Assembly (NCBI GenBank): GCA_900770225.1
Contig: CAAGJU010000055.1
Coordinates: 1 to 6,655 of the forward strand
Length of the DNA: 6,655 nt
Direction of reading: 5' to 3'
Source of the DNA: Lachnospiraceae bacterium
Lineage (GTDB): Bacteria > Bacillota > Clostridia > Lachnospirales > Lachnospiraceae
Of the stretch, positions 1 through 5,540 are shown piece after piece. The notes beneath the pieces were generated by a model. The model had not been told where the DNA came from and searched no databases. It worked only from the letters and a program-made list of their open reading frames with translations. A program made the position numbers and the translations under genes. Each line of letters opens with the position of its first letter. The stretch's first letter is position 1.

Positions 1-464
1 CAAGGCATCGGACAGCAGAGCGTATCTATCAGAAGAAGCGCCGCAATAACCGGATTCTTGCGAAGTTCTACGATGCAAAATACATCGACGTCCGAGATGG
101 CGAAAAGAAGTCCGGCGCTGTGCTCTCATGTGGACGGACAAATCGCAGGGAAAGCAGGCTCTCTGGCAAGAACCAGCGCATCTATCGCGGGAAGAAGTGT
201 TCTGTGGGCAGAGTGCAAATACGAAAGCATCATTATCCGGTAGGCGCAGGCGATGTGGTTGCCTATAAAGGCACACGGCGAATAGTCCAGGGGCTGCACG
301 CCGGAGGGAAATACGCTGAATTTACAAGTGACGGCATTAAGCCACAGTCAGCGAATGTTTCCAAATTACGAATATTACGAAAGAAAGGAGGCTGGCAATT
401 CACCACCGCCTATGCGGTAAAGCCCAACGGCACCTATGGACGGTGTCCCCTTGCCGGCAAATAA
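1..464 (+). CDS. iscB: IscB-like HNH nuclease (RRXRR protein), C-terminal part only
   Basis: The reading frame is open from base 3 to the stop at 462-464, so the gene enters from outside the window and 153 C-terminal residues are visible against roughly 400-500 for the family. IscB proteins are RNA-guided nickases/nucleases of IS200/IS605-like elements and the ancestors of Cas9, guided by an omega RNA (HEARO) encoded upstream. The visible part lies after the HNH domain. It has the basic stretch YQKKRRNNR followed by FYDAKYIDVRDG, a GRTNRRES segment, and the terminal beta-rich module (HHYPVGAGDVVAYKG, then a G-x-H turn and SKLRILRKKGGWQF) that I recognise from RRXRR/IscB proteins. RuvC and HNH catalytic residues lie outside the window, so activity cannot be judged. 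The last 20 or so residues after GGWQF look like a loose tail. No terminator follows; the next gene starts 133 bp downstream. The family call is from memory of homologues. Confidence 0.8.
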   Translation, partial: RHRTAERIYQKKRRNNRILAKFYDAKYIDVRDGEKKSGAVLSCGRTNRRESRLSGKNQRIYRGKKCSVGRVQIRKHHYPVGAGDVVAYKGTRRIVQGLHAGGKYAEFTSDGIKPQSANVSKLRILRKKGGWQFTTAYAVKPNGTYGRCPLAGK

Positions 465-582
465 TGGATGAAGGGAACTTTTGATGGGTCACTTGGCAGA
501 AGTTTTCTTTTACGCAATTTGCGCCCGGCTGTCTGGAACCAACAGCAGAAATCCAGCATTCTTCAGTCCATATCATATGAGT

Positions 583-588
583 GGGAGG
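583..588 (+). promoter_or_regulatory. Ribosome-binding site deciding the methyltransferase start
   Basis: GGGAGG ends 9 nt before the ATG at 598. It favours this start over the in-frame upstream codon at 481, which has no such site and would add a 39-residue N-terminus unlike the family. A TATCAT at 571-576 precedes it, as it does the sites at 2997 and 3901. Confidence 0.75.
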
Positions 589-597
589 ATGTTTCCA

Positions 598-1116
598 ATG
601 GAAAAGGAAATTTTAGATCCGTGCTGTGGAAGCCGGATGTTCTATTTTGATAAGAAAAACCCGCGCGTCGATTTCCGCGACAACCGGGAAGTGCATGAAA
701 CCTTGTGTGATGGGCGCATTCTCAATGTTGCGCCTGACATTATCGGTGATGTGCGCCATATCGATGCACCGGATGGTGCGTATTCGCTTATCGTGTTCGA
801 TCCGCCACATCTGAAGCATGGCGCCGGATGGCAATGCGCCAAGTACGGTCGGTTGCCAGCGGAGTGGCGCTCGTTTCTGCACGATGCATTCGCCGAGTGC
901 TGGCGCGTTTTGAAGCCGGGTGGAACGCTCGTCTTCAAATGGAATGAGTACCATATTCCTCTGAGCGACGTCCTTGCCTGCTTCGAGCAGCAGCCGGTAC
1001 TCGGCAACCGGAAACCAGCGCAGTCCAAAACGCACTGGCTGCTGTTTTATAAGCCGGAAAATAACTCGGGCGCTTCCGACTCGGTGCCTGCCGAATTAGA
1101 GGAGAAAGCACAGTGA
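598..1116 (+). CDS. Small class I SAM-dependent methyltransferase, DPPH type
   Basis: This 172-residue protein belongs to a compact Rossmann-fold methyltransferase family frequent in Bacillota phages and mobile elements. Seen directly: an N-terminal DPCCGSRMF-FDKKNP motif (residues 7-22), acidic residues at the expected end of beta-2, the catalytic-type motif FDPPH at 67-71, AKYGRLP at 81-87, the VLKPGGTLVFKW strand at 104-115, and a THWLLFYKP C-terminus. The DPPx motif sits where N6-adenine methyltransferases carry DPPY/DPPW, so base methylation of DNA or RNA is plausible, but the substrate is not known to me. No target-recognition domain and no restriction partner are visible. The ATG at 598 is chosen from its ribosome-binding site and because the family begins just before ILDPCCGS. 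The stop overlaps the GTG start of the flippase gene by 4 bp, indicating translational coupling. The final 18 residues, rich in acidic and small residues, look like a non-conserved tail. Confidence 0.8.
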   Translation: MEKEILDPCCGSRMFYFDKKNPRVDFRDNREVHETLCDGRILNVAPDIIGDVRHIDAPDGAYSLIVFDPPHLKHGAGWQCAKYGRLPAEWRSFLHDAFAECWRVLKPGGTLVFKWNEYHIPLSDVLACFEQQPVLGNRKPAQSKTHWLLFYKPENNSGASDSVPAELEEKAQ

Positions 1117-2657
1117 GTAACCGTGTCGAGAAATCCAAACGTAACGCGAAATTCGGTCTTGCAAGTCAGTCCCTCTACTTAATCCTTGCCTTCATTCTCC
1201 GCATTGCAATCACGCGAAGCCTGGGTATTGTGGCGCTTTCCCTGAATGGTCTGTTCTCCGAGGTGCTGAGTATCCTGTCGCTTGCGGAAATGGGCGTTGG
1301 ACTCGCCATCACCTACAATCTCTACGAGCCACTTGCTAAGGGCGACCACAAGCGGGTTGCGCAGATCATGAACCTGCTGAAACGGTTTTACCGGGCAATC
1401 TTCTGGTTCATCATGATCACCGGTCTGGCGCTGACGCCATGGATCCAGCACCTTGTGAACGATATTCAGGTCAGTCTTCCATATCTCCGCCTGGTCTACA
1501 TCCTGTTCGTTTTCCAGACCGCAGCCGGCTACCTGTTTTCCTACAAGACATTGCTATTAACCGCAGATCAGAACGCCTACGTGCAGTCGAAACTGAATCT
1601 GATCTGGCGCAGTGTGTTCGCCGGAATCTCGCTCGTTGCGGTTGCAGTGCTGAAGAACTACATTGTGTACCTGATTTCCGAAAGTATGTTTTATCTGGTC
1701 TTCTATTGGATTTGCGATCGGAAGATCTCCAAAATGTACCCGTACTTAGATTCGGATGAGCAGCTGCCAGACGAAGACAAGAAGAAAATCTTGACGGGCG
1801 TCAGAGAAATGTTTGTGGGAAAGCTGTCAAACAAAATACTGAACTCCACCGATAACATCCTGATTTCAGTTCTTGTCGGTACTTCCTATGTTGGGATCTA
1901 TTCGCAGTACTCGATGTTTACCAATGGATTTCTACGCTTGTTCTCATCATTGAACGAATCCATCGTTGGTTCTGTTGGTAATCTCATCGCTTCAGAATCT
2001 TCGGAAAAGGTCCGGAAGACGCTGGATCAATCAACATATCTATTTTTCCTTGCGGCAATCTTCTGCGGCTCCTGTCTCTATGCGGGGATTGACCCGTTCC
2101 TGAAAGCGGTCATGGGGAAGGACTATCTGCTGCCCCGTGCGGTCATTGCGCTTGCGGTACTGAACATGATGTATGAGGCACTGAAGATGCCCTTATGGAC
2201 ATATTTTTCCGCCGCCGGATTATTCAAGGAAGATCAGTGGGTTTCGCTCTCAGGCGCCATCCTGAACGTGATCGTCTCGGTCTGGTGGGGGAAAATCTCG
2301 GGAATGACCGGGATCTTTGCCGGGACGTTCGTATCGTTGCTGCTCATGCAGATATGCAAGGCGGCTGTCATTGCCCGCAGATTTCCAGACGGGAAGAGTG
2401 CGGGGAAGGTGCTGGGGAAATGGGCGATTTACCTTGCGCTCTTCGTGCTTGCACTGCGCCTGAATGACTGGGTAGCGCTGTGGGTATCGATTCAGGTAAT
2501 GTCCGGAATCATGCGCTTTCTCATCCAGCTGCTCTTTGGGGGAGTGATCGGGGTGCTGCTGGGGGTAATACCGTTCATGCGCACAGAAGAGTTTCAGTAT
2601 GCGCGTGGATTCATTTCACAGATTGTGCGCCGGAAGACCGGACGGGCTGGCAGTTGA
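1113..2657 (+). CDS. Wzx-like polysaccharide flippase (MOP superfamily)
   Basis: A 514-residue, strongly hydrophobic membrane protein. Known homologues of this type flip undecaprenyl-linked oligosaccharide repeat units across the cytoplasmic membrane for capsule, exopolysaccharide or teichoic-acid-like polymers. The N-terminus follows the Bacillota Wzx pattern: a short basic cytosolic start (SNRVEKSKRNAKFG), a first membrane helix about 14-34, then LG-x-x-x-LSLNGLFSEVLSILSLAEMGVG at 37-63 and a YNLYEPLAKGD segment at 68-78. Further membrane segments lie near 95-112, 123-142, 163-180, 183-201, 247-268, 306-324, 342-360, 375-393, 398-420, 436-452 and 466-488, giving about 12-14 in all, with a charged cytosolic loop at 202-235. 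The GTG start at 1113 has a strong site (GAGGAG, 1099-1104) and overlaps the methyltransferase stop (GTGA). No glycosyltransferase or polymerase genes are present, so this is an orphan flippase or the edge of a disrupted polysaccharide locus. The specific substrate cannot be read from the sequence. Confidence 0.85.
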   Translation: MSNRVEKSKRNAKFGLASQSLYLILAFILRIAITRSLGIVALSLNGLFSEVLSILSLAEMGVGLAITYNLYEPLAKGDHKRVAQIMNLLKRFYRAIFWFIMITGLALTPWIQHLVNDIQVSLPYLRLVYILFVFQTAAGYLFSYKTLLLTADQNAYVQSKLNLIWRSVFAGISLVAVAVLKNYIVYLISESMFYLVFYWICDRKISKMYPYLDSDEQLPDEDKKKILTGVREMFVGKLSNKILNSTDNILISVLVGTSYVGIYSQYSMFTNGFLRLFSSLNESIVGSVGNLIASESSEKVRKTLDQSTYLFFLAAIFCGSCLYAGIDPFLKAVMGKDYLLPRAVIALAVLNMMYEALKMPLWTYFSAAGLFKEDQWVSLSGAILNVIVSVWWGKISGMTGIFAGTFVSLLLMQICKAAVIARRFPDGKSAGKVLGKWAIYLALFVLALRLNDWVALWVSIQVMSGIMRFLIQLLFGGVIGVLLGVIPFMRTEEFQYARGFISQIVRRKTGRAGS

Positions 2658-2694
2658 CAAAGACAATCTGTCAGGTAAAAATATGTGTAACAAC

Positions 2695-2746
2695 AACCCT
2701 AGCAGTAGATCGCCTCACCATCAGAGGACCGATCGAGACTAGGGTT
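2695..2746 (+). other. Long perfect-armed stem-loop after the flippase gene
   Basis: An 8-bp outer stem (2695-2702 with 2739-2746, AACCCTAG/CTAGGGTT) encloses a 5-bp stem (2708-2712 with 2730-2734, GATCG/CGATC). That in turn encloses a 4-bp stem (2713-2716 with 2724-2727, CCTC/GAGG) around a 7-nt loop. It begins 37 nt after the flippase stop. No T-run follows, so it is a poor intrinsic terminator. It could stabilise the 3' end of the mRNA, be a transposon end, or be the head of a structured RNA. A TTGACA at 2654-2659 with a weak TAAAAA 16 bp downstream could transcribe it. Confidence 0.6.
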
Positions 2747-2756
2747 TAATCATTTA

Positions 2757-2765
2757 TGCTATAAT
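2757..2765 (+). promoter_or_regulatory. Extended -10 promoter for the first short RNA
   Basis: TGCTATAAT is a perfect extended -10 (TG at 2757-2758, TATAAT at 2760-2765). No clear -35 lies 16-18 bp upstream, which extended -10 promoters tolerate. Transcription should start about 2771-2773. Confidence 0.6.
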
Positions 2766-2771
2766 GCAAGT

Positions 2772-2821
2772 GTTCTAGCCGAATGAGGCAGGGGAATGAC
2801 CGCAGAAATGCGGTTGTTTTT
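2772..2821 (+). ncRNA. Predicted short RNA 1 (about 50 nt)
   Basis: Inferred from an extended -10 promoter immediately upstream and an intrinsic terminator about 50 nt later, with no open reading frame or ribosome-binding site between them. The body holds a weak GCC/GGC hairpin around GAATGA and then GGGGAATGA leading into the terminator stem. Its 3' half (GGGAA, ACCG hairpin, TGCGGTT) resembles the 5' half of the next predicted RNA, suggesting the two are related. I do not recognise a known family. It could equally be a premature-termination product of a leader for downstream genes. Confidence 0.4.
2798..2821 (+). terminator. Intrinsic terminator of short RNA 1
   Basis: ACCGCA (2799-2804) pairs perfectly with TGCGGT (2809-2814) around a GAAA loop. 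A further G-U pair at 2798/2815 extends the stem. It is followed by TGTTTTT. Confidence 0.75.
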
Positions 2822-2848
2822 CGTTAGTTAGCATCCATGCATGCAAAG

Positions 2849-2857
2849 TGTTATACT
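2849..2857 (+). promoter_or_regulatory. Extended -10 promoter for the second short RNA
   Basis: TGTTATACT is an extended -10 (TG at 2849-2850, TATACT at 2852-2857), 28 nt after the preceding terminator. No clear -35 is seen. The expected start is near 2863-2865. Confidence 0.5.
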
Positions 2858-2863
2858 ATGGAT

Positions 2864-2930
2864 ATGAGGGAACCGTGCAATGAGTGCGGTTTTGACACCG
2901 GCTCGGAGTGAAATGCTCCGGGCTTTTTTT
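2864..2930 (+). ncRNA. Predicted short RNA 2 (about 67 nt)
   Basis: Bounded by an extended -10 and an intrinsic terminator. It contains a first hairpin, ACCGTGC (2872-2878) with GTGCGGT (2884-2890), 7 bp including two G-U pairs around AATGA, then the terminator hairpin. The first hairpin and its GGGAA approach resemble the terminator region of short RNA 1, while the terminator itself is nearly identical to the one after the MT-A70 gene. No coding potential is apparent. It may be an independent small RNA or an attenuated leader upstream of the MT-A70 gene. Confidence 0.4.
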
Positions 2931-2990
2931 CTTTGCCCTGATGCCTGTTGGACGCCTCCCAAAAATTCTTCCGCCACTGATTCGTATCAT
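2900..2990. repeat. Left copy of two-block direct repeat flanking the MT-A70 gene
   Basis: Block 1 (2900-2935) contains the terminator and the following CTTTGC. It matches 3792-3826 with one substitution and one T insertion. Block 2 (2960-2990, beginning CAAAAATT and ending TTCGTATCAT) matches 3864-3894 at about 25 of 31 positions. The blocks are 24 nt apart here and 37 nt apart in the right copy, with unrelated sequence between. A ribosome-binding site follows within 7 nt. Confidence 0.7.
2901..2930 (+). terminator. Intrinsic terminator of short RNA 2
   Basis: GCTCGGAG (2901-2908) and CTCCGGGC (2916-2923) form an 8-bp stem with one G-U pair around the loop TGAAATG, followed by seven T. The stem and loop recur at 3793-3821. 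Confidence 0.85.
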
Positions 2991-2996
2991 TAAGGT

Positions 2997-3005
2997 GGAA
3001 GGAGG
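2997..3005 (+). promoter_or_regulatory. Strong ribosome-binding site with no start codon behind it
   Basis: GGAAGGAGG is a near-ideal Shine-Dalgarno, yet no ATG, GTG or TTG lies 4-12 nt downstream. The nearest ATG (3026) opens only a dozen codons. The frame that continues into the MT-A70 gene is open from 2981 but closes with TGA at 3089-3091. The site may have served an N-terminally longer gene whose start was lost. Confidence 0.5.
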
Positions 3006-3106
3006 AAAAGCAGTCAGAAAAGTCCGATGCGCAGCTGCAACTGTACACCGGACACACGGAGATAAACTTGGTCAGTCACTCTCCATCCTGATTGTATAAC
3101 GCATTG

Positions 3107-3772
3107 GTGACAGAAAACGATGAATTTAACGCAACGGTAGAAAACTTCCGTTCCTTTACAAACGGAAAGAGATACAAAACGATTTATGCGGATCCACCAT
3201 GGCAGTTCGCAAATCGCACAGGCAAGATCGCACCGGAGAACCACCGGCTTCAGCGCTACGCAACAATGCCCACAGCTGACATTATGCGCCTGCCGGTCGC
3301 TGACATAGCGGATGATCATTGCCACTTGTATCTTTGGGTGCCAACAGCGCTGCTACCTGACGGGCTTGAGGTGATGAAAGCGTGGGGATTCACATACAAG
3401 ACCACGTTATACTGGGAAAAAATAAGACACGACGGAGAACCGGATGGGCGCGGAGTTGGTTTTTATTTCCGTAACGTTGTTGAACCGTGCTTGTTTGGCG
3501 TGCGCACGCCGAAGAAATCGGAAACATATCGCACGTTGGCCCCAGGGCGCTCCCAGGTGAATATCATCCGCGCGCAGAAATCTGAACATTCGCGCAAGCC
3601 AGCTGAGTTTGCGGATCTCATCAAGCGCTGTTCGGAAGGACCATATCTCGAGTTGTTTGCCCGTGGAGAACGCGCAGGCTGGGATGTGTGGGGGAATCAG
3701 GCTGACAGCGACTACGAGCCGGATTGGAATACCTATGCGAACCATACGGTCGCAGATAAAGCGGGTGTGTAA
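3107..3772 (+). CDS. MT-A70 family adenine N6-methyltransferase
   Basis: The protein is 221 residues from GTG 3107, within the usual range for bacterial MT-A70 proteins. It transfers methyl from S-adenosylmethionine to adenine N6, in DNA for most phage and mobile-element members. Seen: KRYKTIYADPPWQF (residues 21-34) with the DPPW catalytic motif at 29-32, FANRTGKIAPE following it, the THLHLW-like strand HLYLWVPTALLPDG, MKAWGFTYKTTLYWEK, GVGFYFRNVVEPCLFGVR, HSRKPAEFADLI and the C-terminal PYLELFARGERAGWDVWGNQ, all in family order. No in-frame ATG exists. GTG 3107 gives MTENDEFNATVENFRSF, matching the family N-terminus as I remember it; TTG 3092 and TTG 3104 are alternatives, and all lack a good nearby ribosome-binding site. 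It carries its own terminator 20 nt downstream and lies between the two repeat copies. No restriction enzyme is adjacent, so it is an orphan by context. The domain looks intact, but the 5' end may be damaged. Confidence 0.85.
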   Translation: MTENDEFNATVENFRSFTNGKRYKTIYADPPWQFANRTGKIAPENHRLQRYATMPTADIMRLPVADIADDHCHLYLWVPTALLPDGLEVMKAWGFTYKTTLYWEKIRHDGEPDGRGVGFYFRNVVEPCLFGVRTPKKSETYRTLAPGRSQVNIIRAQKSEHSRKPAEFADLIKRCSEGPYLELFARGERAGWDVWGNQADSDYEPDWNTYANHTVADKAGV

Positions 3773-3791
3773 GATGCCCGGGAATGATCAA

Positions 3792-3894
3792 GGCTCGGAG
3801 TGAAATGCTTCGGGCTTTTTTCTTTGCACAAGTAGCGCATGGAGAGCACTTCTGGACTGTGCGCAAAAATTTTCCCAGCTCTGCTTCGTATCAT
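3792..3894. repeat. Right copy of two-block direct repeat flanking the MT-A70 gene
   Basis: Block 1 (3792-3826) includes the MT-A70 terminator, and block 2 (3864-3894) ends in TTCGTATCAT just ahead of the tnpB ribosome-binding site. It starts 892 bp after the left copy. Recombination between the first blocks would precisely remove one MT-A70 unit. Confidence 0.7.
3793..3821 (+). terminator. Intrinsic terminator of the MT-A70 gene
   Basis: GCTCGGAG (3793-3800) pairs with CTTCGGGC (3808-3815) through G-U pairs around the loop TGAAATG, followed by six T. The C-to-T change relative to 2918 keeps the stem as a G-U pair. The segment GCCCGGG at 3776-3782 could instead pair with 3809-3815, an alternative fold that would break the terminator. 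Confidence 0.85.
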
Positions 3895-3912
3895 ATATGT
3901 AGGAGCACAGTG

Positions 3913-4194
3913 ATGAAAGGCTACAAGTTCAGATTAGAACCGAATGAAACACAAAAGAAGCAGATTCAGGAAATGCTTGATTCTGCCCGTTTTGTGTACA
4001 ATCGGTTTCTTGACCTGAACGAGTATGCATATCAGACAGAAGGCATCCATCTATCGTATGTGATGATGAGCTCCATATTGACAGATCTGAAGCAGGATCC
4101 TGACTATCCGTGGCTAAAACAGGCTGACAGTGCGGCACTGCAGAATGTGCTGATAGATCTGGACTCAGACTGCAGCTTCCAAGCTCTGCGATAA
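3913..4194 (+). pseudogene. tnpB: TnpB (IS200/IS605 family) N-terminal remnant
   Basis: The ATG at 3913 has AGGAG at 3901-3905 and opens MKGYKFRLEPNETQKKQI, the standard start of TnpB/OrfB proteins, the RNA-guided nucleases ancestral to Cas12. The N-terminal domain continues through ARFVYNRFLDL and the LTDLKQDPDYPWLKQADSAALQNVLIDLD segment. Homology then stops abruptly near base 4164, and nine unrelated residues lead to a stop at 4192-4194. Only 93 codons remain of the roughly 370-430 usual, so the RuvC and zinc-finger regions and the 3' omega-RNA region are gone. The break point runs straight into a tyrosine-recombinase C-terminus in another frame, so the loss was a deletion or an insertion followed by deletion. 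The stump could still be transcribed and translated but cannot be a nuclease. Confidence 0.85.
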
Positions 4195-4198
4195 AAAG

Positions 4199-4429
4199 CC
4201 TACCGTTCATAGTTTTCGGCATTATTTCGTGACTAAGCGCATGAATCTGTGGATGGAACAGGGCGTCGATTTAAATGCAATGATGCCATTTCTCAGCAAT
4301 TACCTGGGACATGCCGGCGTTCTAAACACGCACTATTACTATCACGCTGTTGAAGACTCAATCAAGATAATCCGTAGCAAGGACAAGGTTTCTTCTGCTG
4401 TAATTCCGGAGGTAATTACTGATGAATAA
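4199..4429 (+). pseudogene. Tyrosine recombinase C-terminal remnant
   Basis: The frame is open from 4157, but recognisable sequence starts at about 4199 with PTVHSFRHYFVTKRMNLWM. This is the HxxR box of tyrosine recombinases. It is followed by the L-x-x-YLGHAG helix with its conserved histidine and THYYYH carrying the nucleophile tyrosine. Everything upstream (core-binding domain, first catalytic arginine, beta-strand lysine) is missing, replaced by the tnpB stump. Its own start is gone. The end overlaps the following recombinase gene by 8 bp, and GGAGG at 4408-4412 inside it serves as that gene's ribosome-binding site. Overlapping tandem recombinases are typical of Tn554-like and recombinase-in-trio (RIT) elements, so this is probably the middle member of such a set. 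Confidence 0.85.
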
Positions 4430-5456
4430 GAAAGATTTCAGTACACTATTCTTCTCGAAAACGCGTGACTTCCTGGATAAGTATGAGGCACAGCAGCTAA
4501 GGCGAAGTGAAAATACGATTGAATCCTATCGCGACGGTCTCACTTCTTTCCGGCGCTTTATCACTAATGAGAAAAAGAAGTCTATGCTTACTTTTACATT
4601 CAGCGACTGTACTAACGAGCTTGTTCTGGACTACATGGAATATCTGCAGAACCGCGGCTATGCCAAAACAACCTGCAACCATAGGCTGTCAGCATTGCAT
4701 GCATATCTATGGTATGCCTCAGACTGTGACGTCAAGGTCCTGCCTGTTGCGCTGGCAGTATCGCATCTCCCGTTTCTTCGGGAAAGTGAAGTCGTCCGCG
4801 ACGTGATCAGCAGCGAATGCATGGCCGCTTTACTCGCTGCTCCAGGGAATTCCAGGAAAATTCTGATCCGGGATACCACGATCATGGTAATTCTGTATGA
4901 CAGCGCAATTCGTCTGAGTGAACTTCTCGATCTGAGAAAAAGCGATGTGAACCTATCCCGAAAAGATCCATATATCCGGATTCACGGCAAGGGAGATAAA
5001 GAACGCATTGTTCCTATTACAGATAAGACGGTTAATCACCTAAATCGGTATTACCAGCATTACCATAATGAGGGTTCACCACCTACAGACCTGCTGTTCT
5101 ATACTGTCATTCACCGGAGAGTCAACCGGATGTCTCCTCAGAATGTACAGCGATTCATCAAAAAGTATGCAGAGAAGATCAGACCGGAGCATCCTGATCT
5201 TCCTCAAAGAGTCCATCCTCATATGTTTCGCAGAACCCGTGCAACAGAACTGTATCAAAACGGTGTCGATCTTGAATTGATTTCACGATTGCTTGGCCAT
5301 TCAGCCTTAGAAACCACGAAAATCTACGCAAAGCCCTCTGTAGAGATGATGAAGAAGGCAATGGATCATAGCTTCTGTGGTTACGAAATGGAGCAGGAGC
5401 CAATCTGGGACTTGAAAGATGAAGAGGAAATTGCCAGGAATTTCGGACTGCGCTAA
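4422..5456 (+). CDS. Tyrosine-type site-specific recombinase, intact
   Basis: This 344-residue protein has the full two-domain layout of phage-integrase family recombinases. An N-terminal SAM-like core-binding domain covers about residues 15-105 (NTIESYRDGLTSFRRF, then YAKTTCNHRLSALHAY). The catalytic domain covers about 125-315. Catalytic residues are visible: R164 in SAIRLSELLDL, K190 in HGKGDKERIVPI, H267 and R270 in HPHMFRR, H293 in LLGHSALETT and nucleophile Y302 in KIYAKP. A 30-residue C-terminal tail rich in acidic residues follows. The ATG at 4422 overlaps the upstream recombinase remnant, with GGAGG 9 nt before it. By position it matches the last gene of a Tn554/RIT-like recombinase cluster. 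The protein looks functional, but its partners are truncated or absent, and such elements generally need more than one recombinase, so mobility of this copy is doubtful. Confidence 0.9.
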   Translation: MNKKDFSTLFFSKTRDFLDKYEAQQLRRSENTIESYRDGLTSFRRFITNEKKKSMLTFTFSDCTNELVLDYMEYLQNRGYAKTTCNHRLSALHAYLWYASDCDVKVLPVALAVSHLPFLRESEVVRDVISSECMAALLAAPGNSRKILIRDTTIMVILYDSAIRLSELLDLRKSDVNLSRKDPYIRIHGKGDKERIVPITDKTVNHLNRYYQHYHNEGSPPTDLLFYTVIHRRVNRMSPQNVQRFIKKYAEKIRPEHPDLPQRVHPHMFRRTRATELYQNGVDLELISRLLGHSALETTKIYAKPSVEMMKKAMDHSFCGYEMEQEPIWDLKDEEEIARNFGLR

Positions 5457-5482
5457 GAAAGATTATGCCTACATTTTTCTTA
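5454..5482. repeat. Dyad site 1 downstream of the recombinase
   Basis: TAAGAAA (5454-5460) and TTTCTTA (5476-5482) are perfect inverted arms around a centre containing ATTATGCCTACATT. Bases 5454-5475 match 5541-5562 at 19 of 22 positions, the three differences all being transitions. It overlaps the recombinase stop codon. It may be a recombinase core-type site or, given its T-rich right arm, a weak terminator. Confidence 0.55.
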
Positions 5483-5540
5483 TAAAAATCAGTAAAACTG
5501 GGCTTCTGCAAGGAAACTAATGATAAATAGAAGCTGGGCA

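Noticed and set aside
481..597. N-terminal extension of the DPPH methyltransferase
   Set aside because: The internal ATG at 598 has a strong ribosome-binding site and matches the family start; the extension is not like any part of the family.
613..1035. Long minus-strand open frame antisense to the methyltransferase
   Set aside because: It is a shadow of the real gene, with no start signal and no recognisable protein.
2654..2681. Sigma-70 promoter with perfect TTGACA -35
   Set aside because: The -35 overlaps the flippase stop codon and the best -10 is only TAAAAA at 16 bp. It is too weak to list as a promoter and is mentioned only with the stem-loop.
2772..2930. tracrRNA or CRISPR-associated RNA
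   Set aside because: The terminators look superficially similar, but no repeat array, anti-repeat or cas gene is present in the window.
2908..3099. 63-codon + strand frame between the short RNAs and MT-A70
   Set aside because: It begins inside the terminator loop, lacks a ribosome-binding site at its start, and the product has no recognisable features.
3784..3912. Longer N-terminus for the TnpB remnant
   Set aside because: The upstream frame passes through the terminator hairpin. TnpB proteins start at MKGYKFRL-type sequence, and the ATG at 3913 has its own AGGAG.
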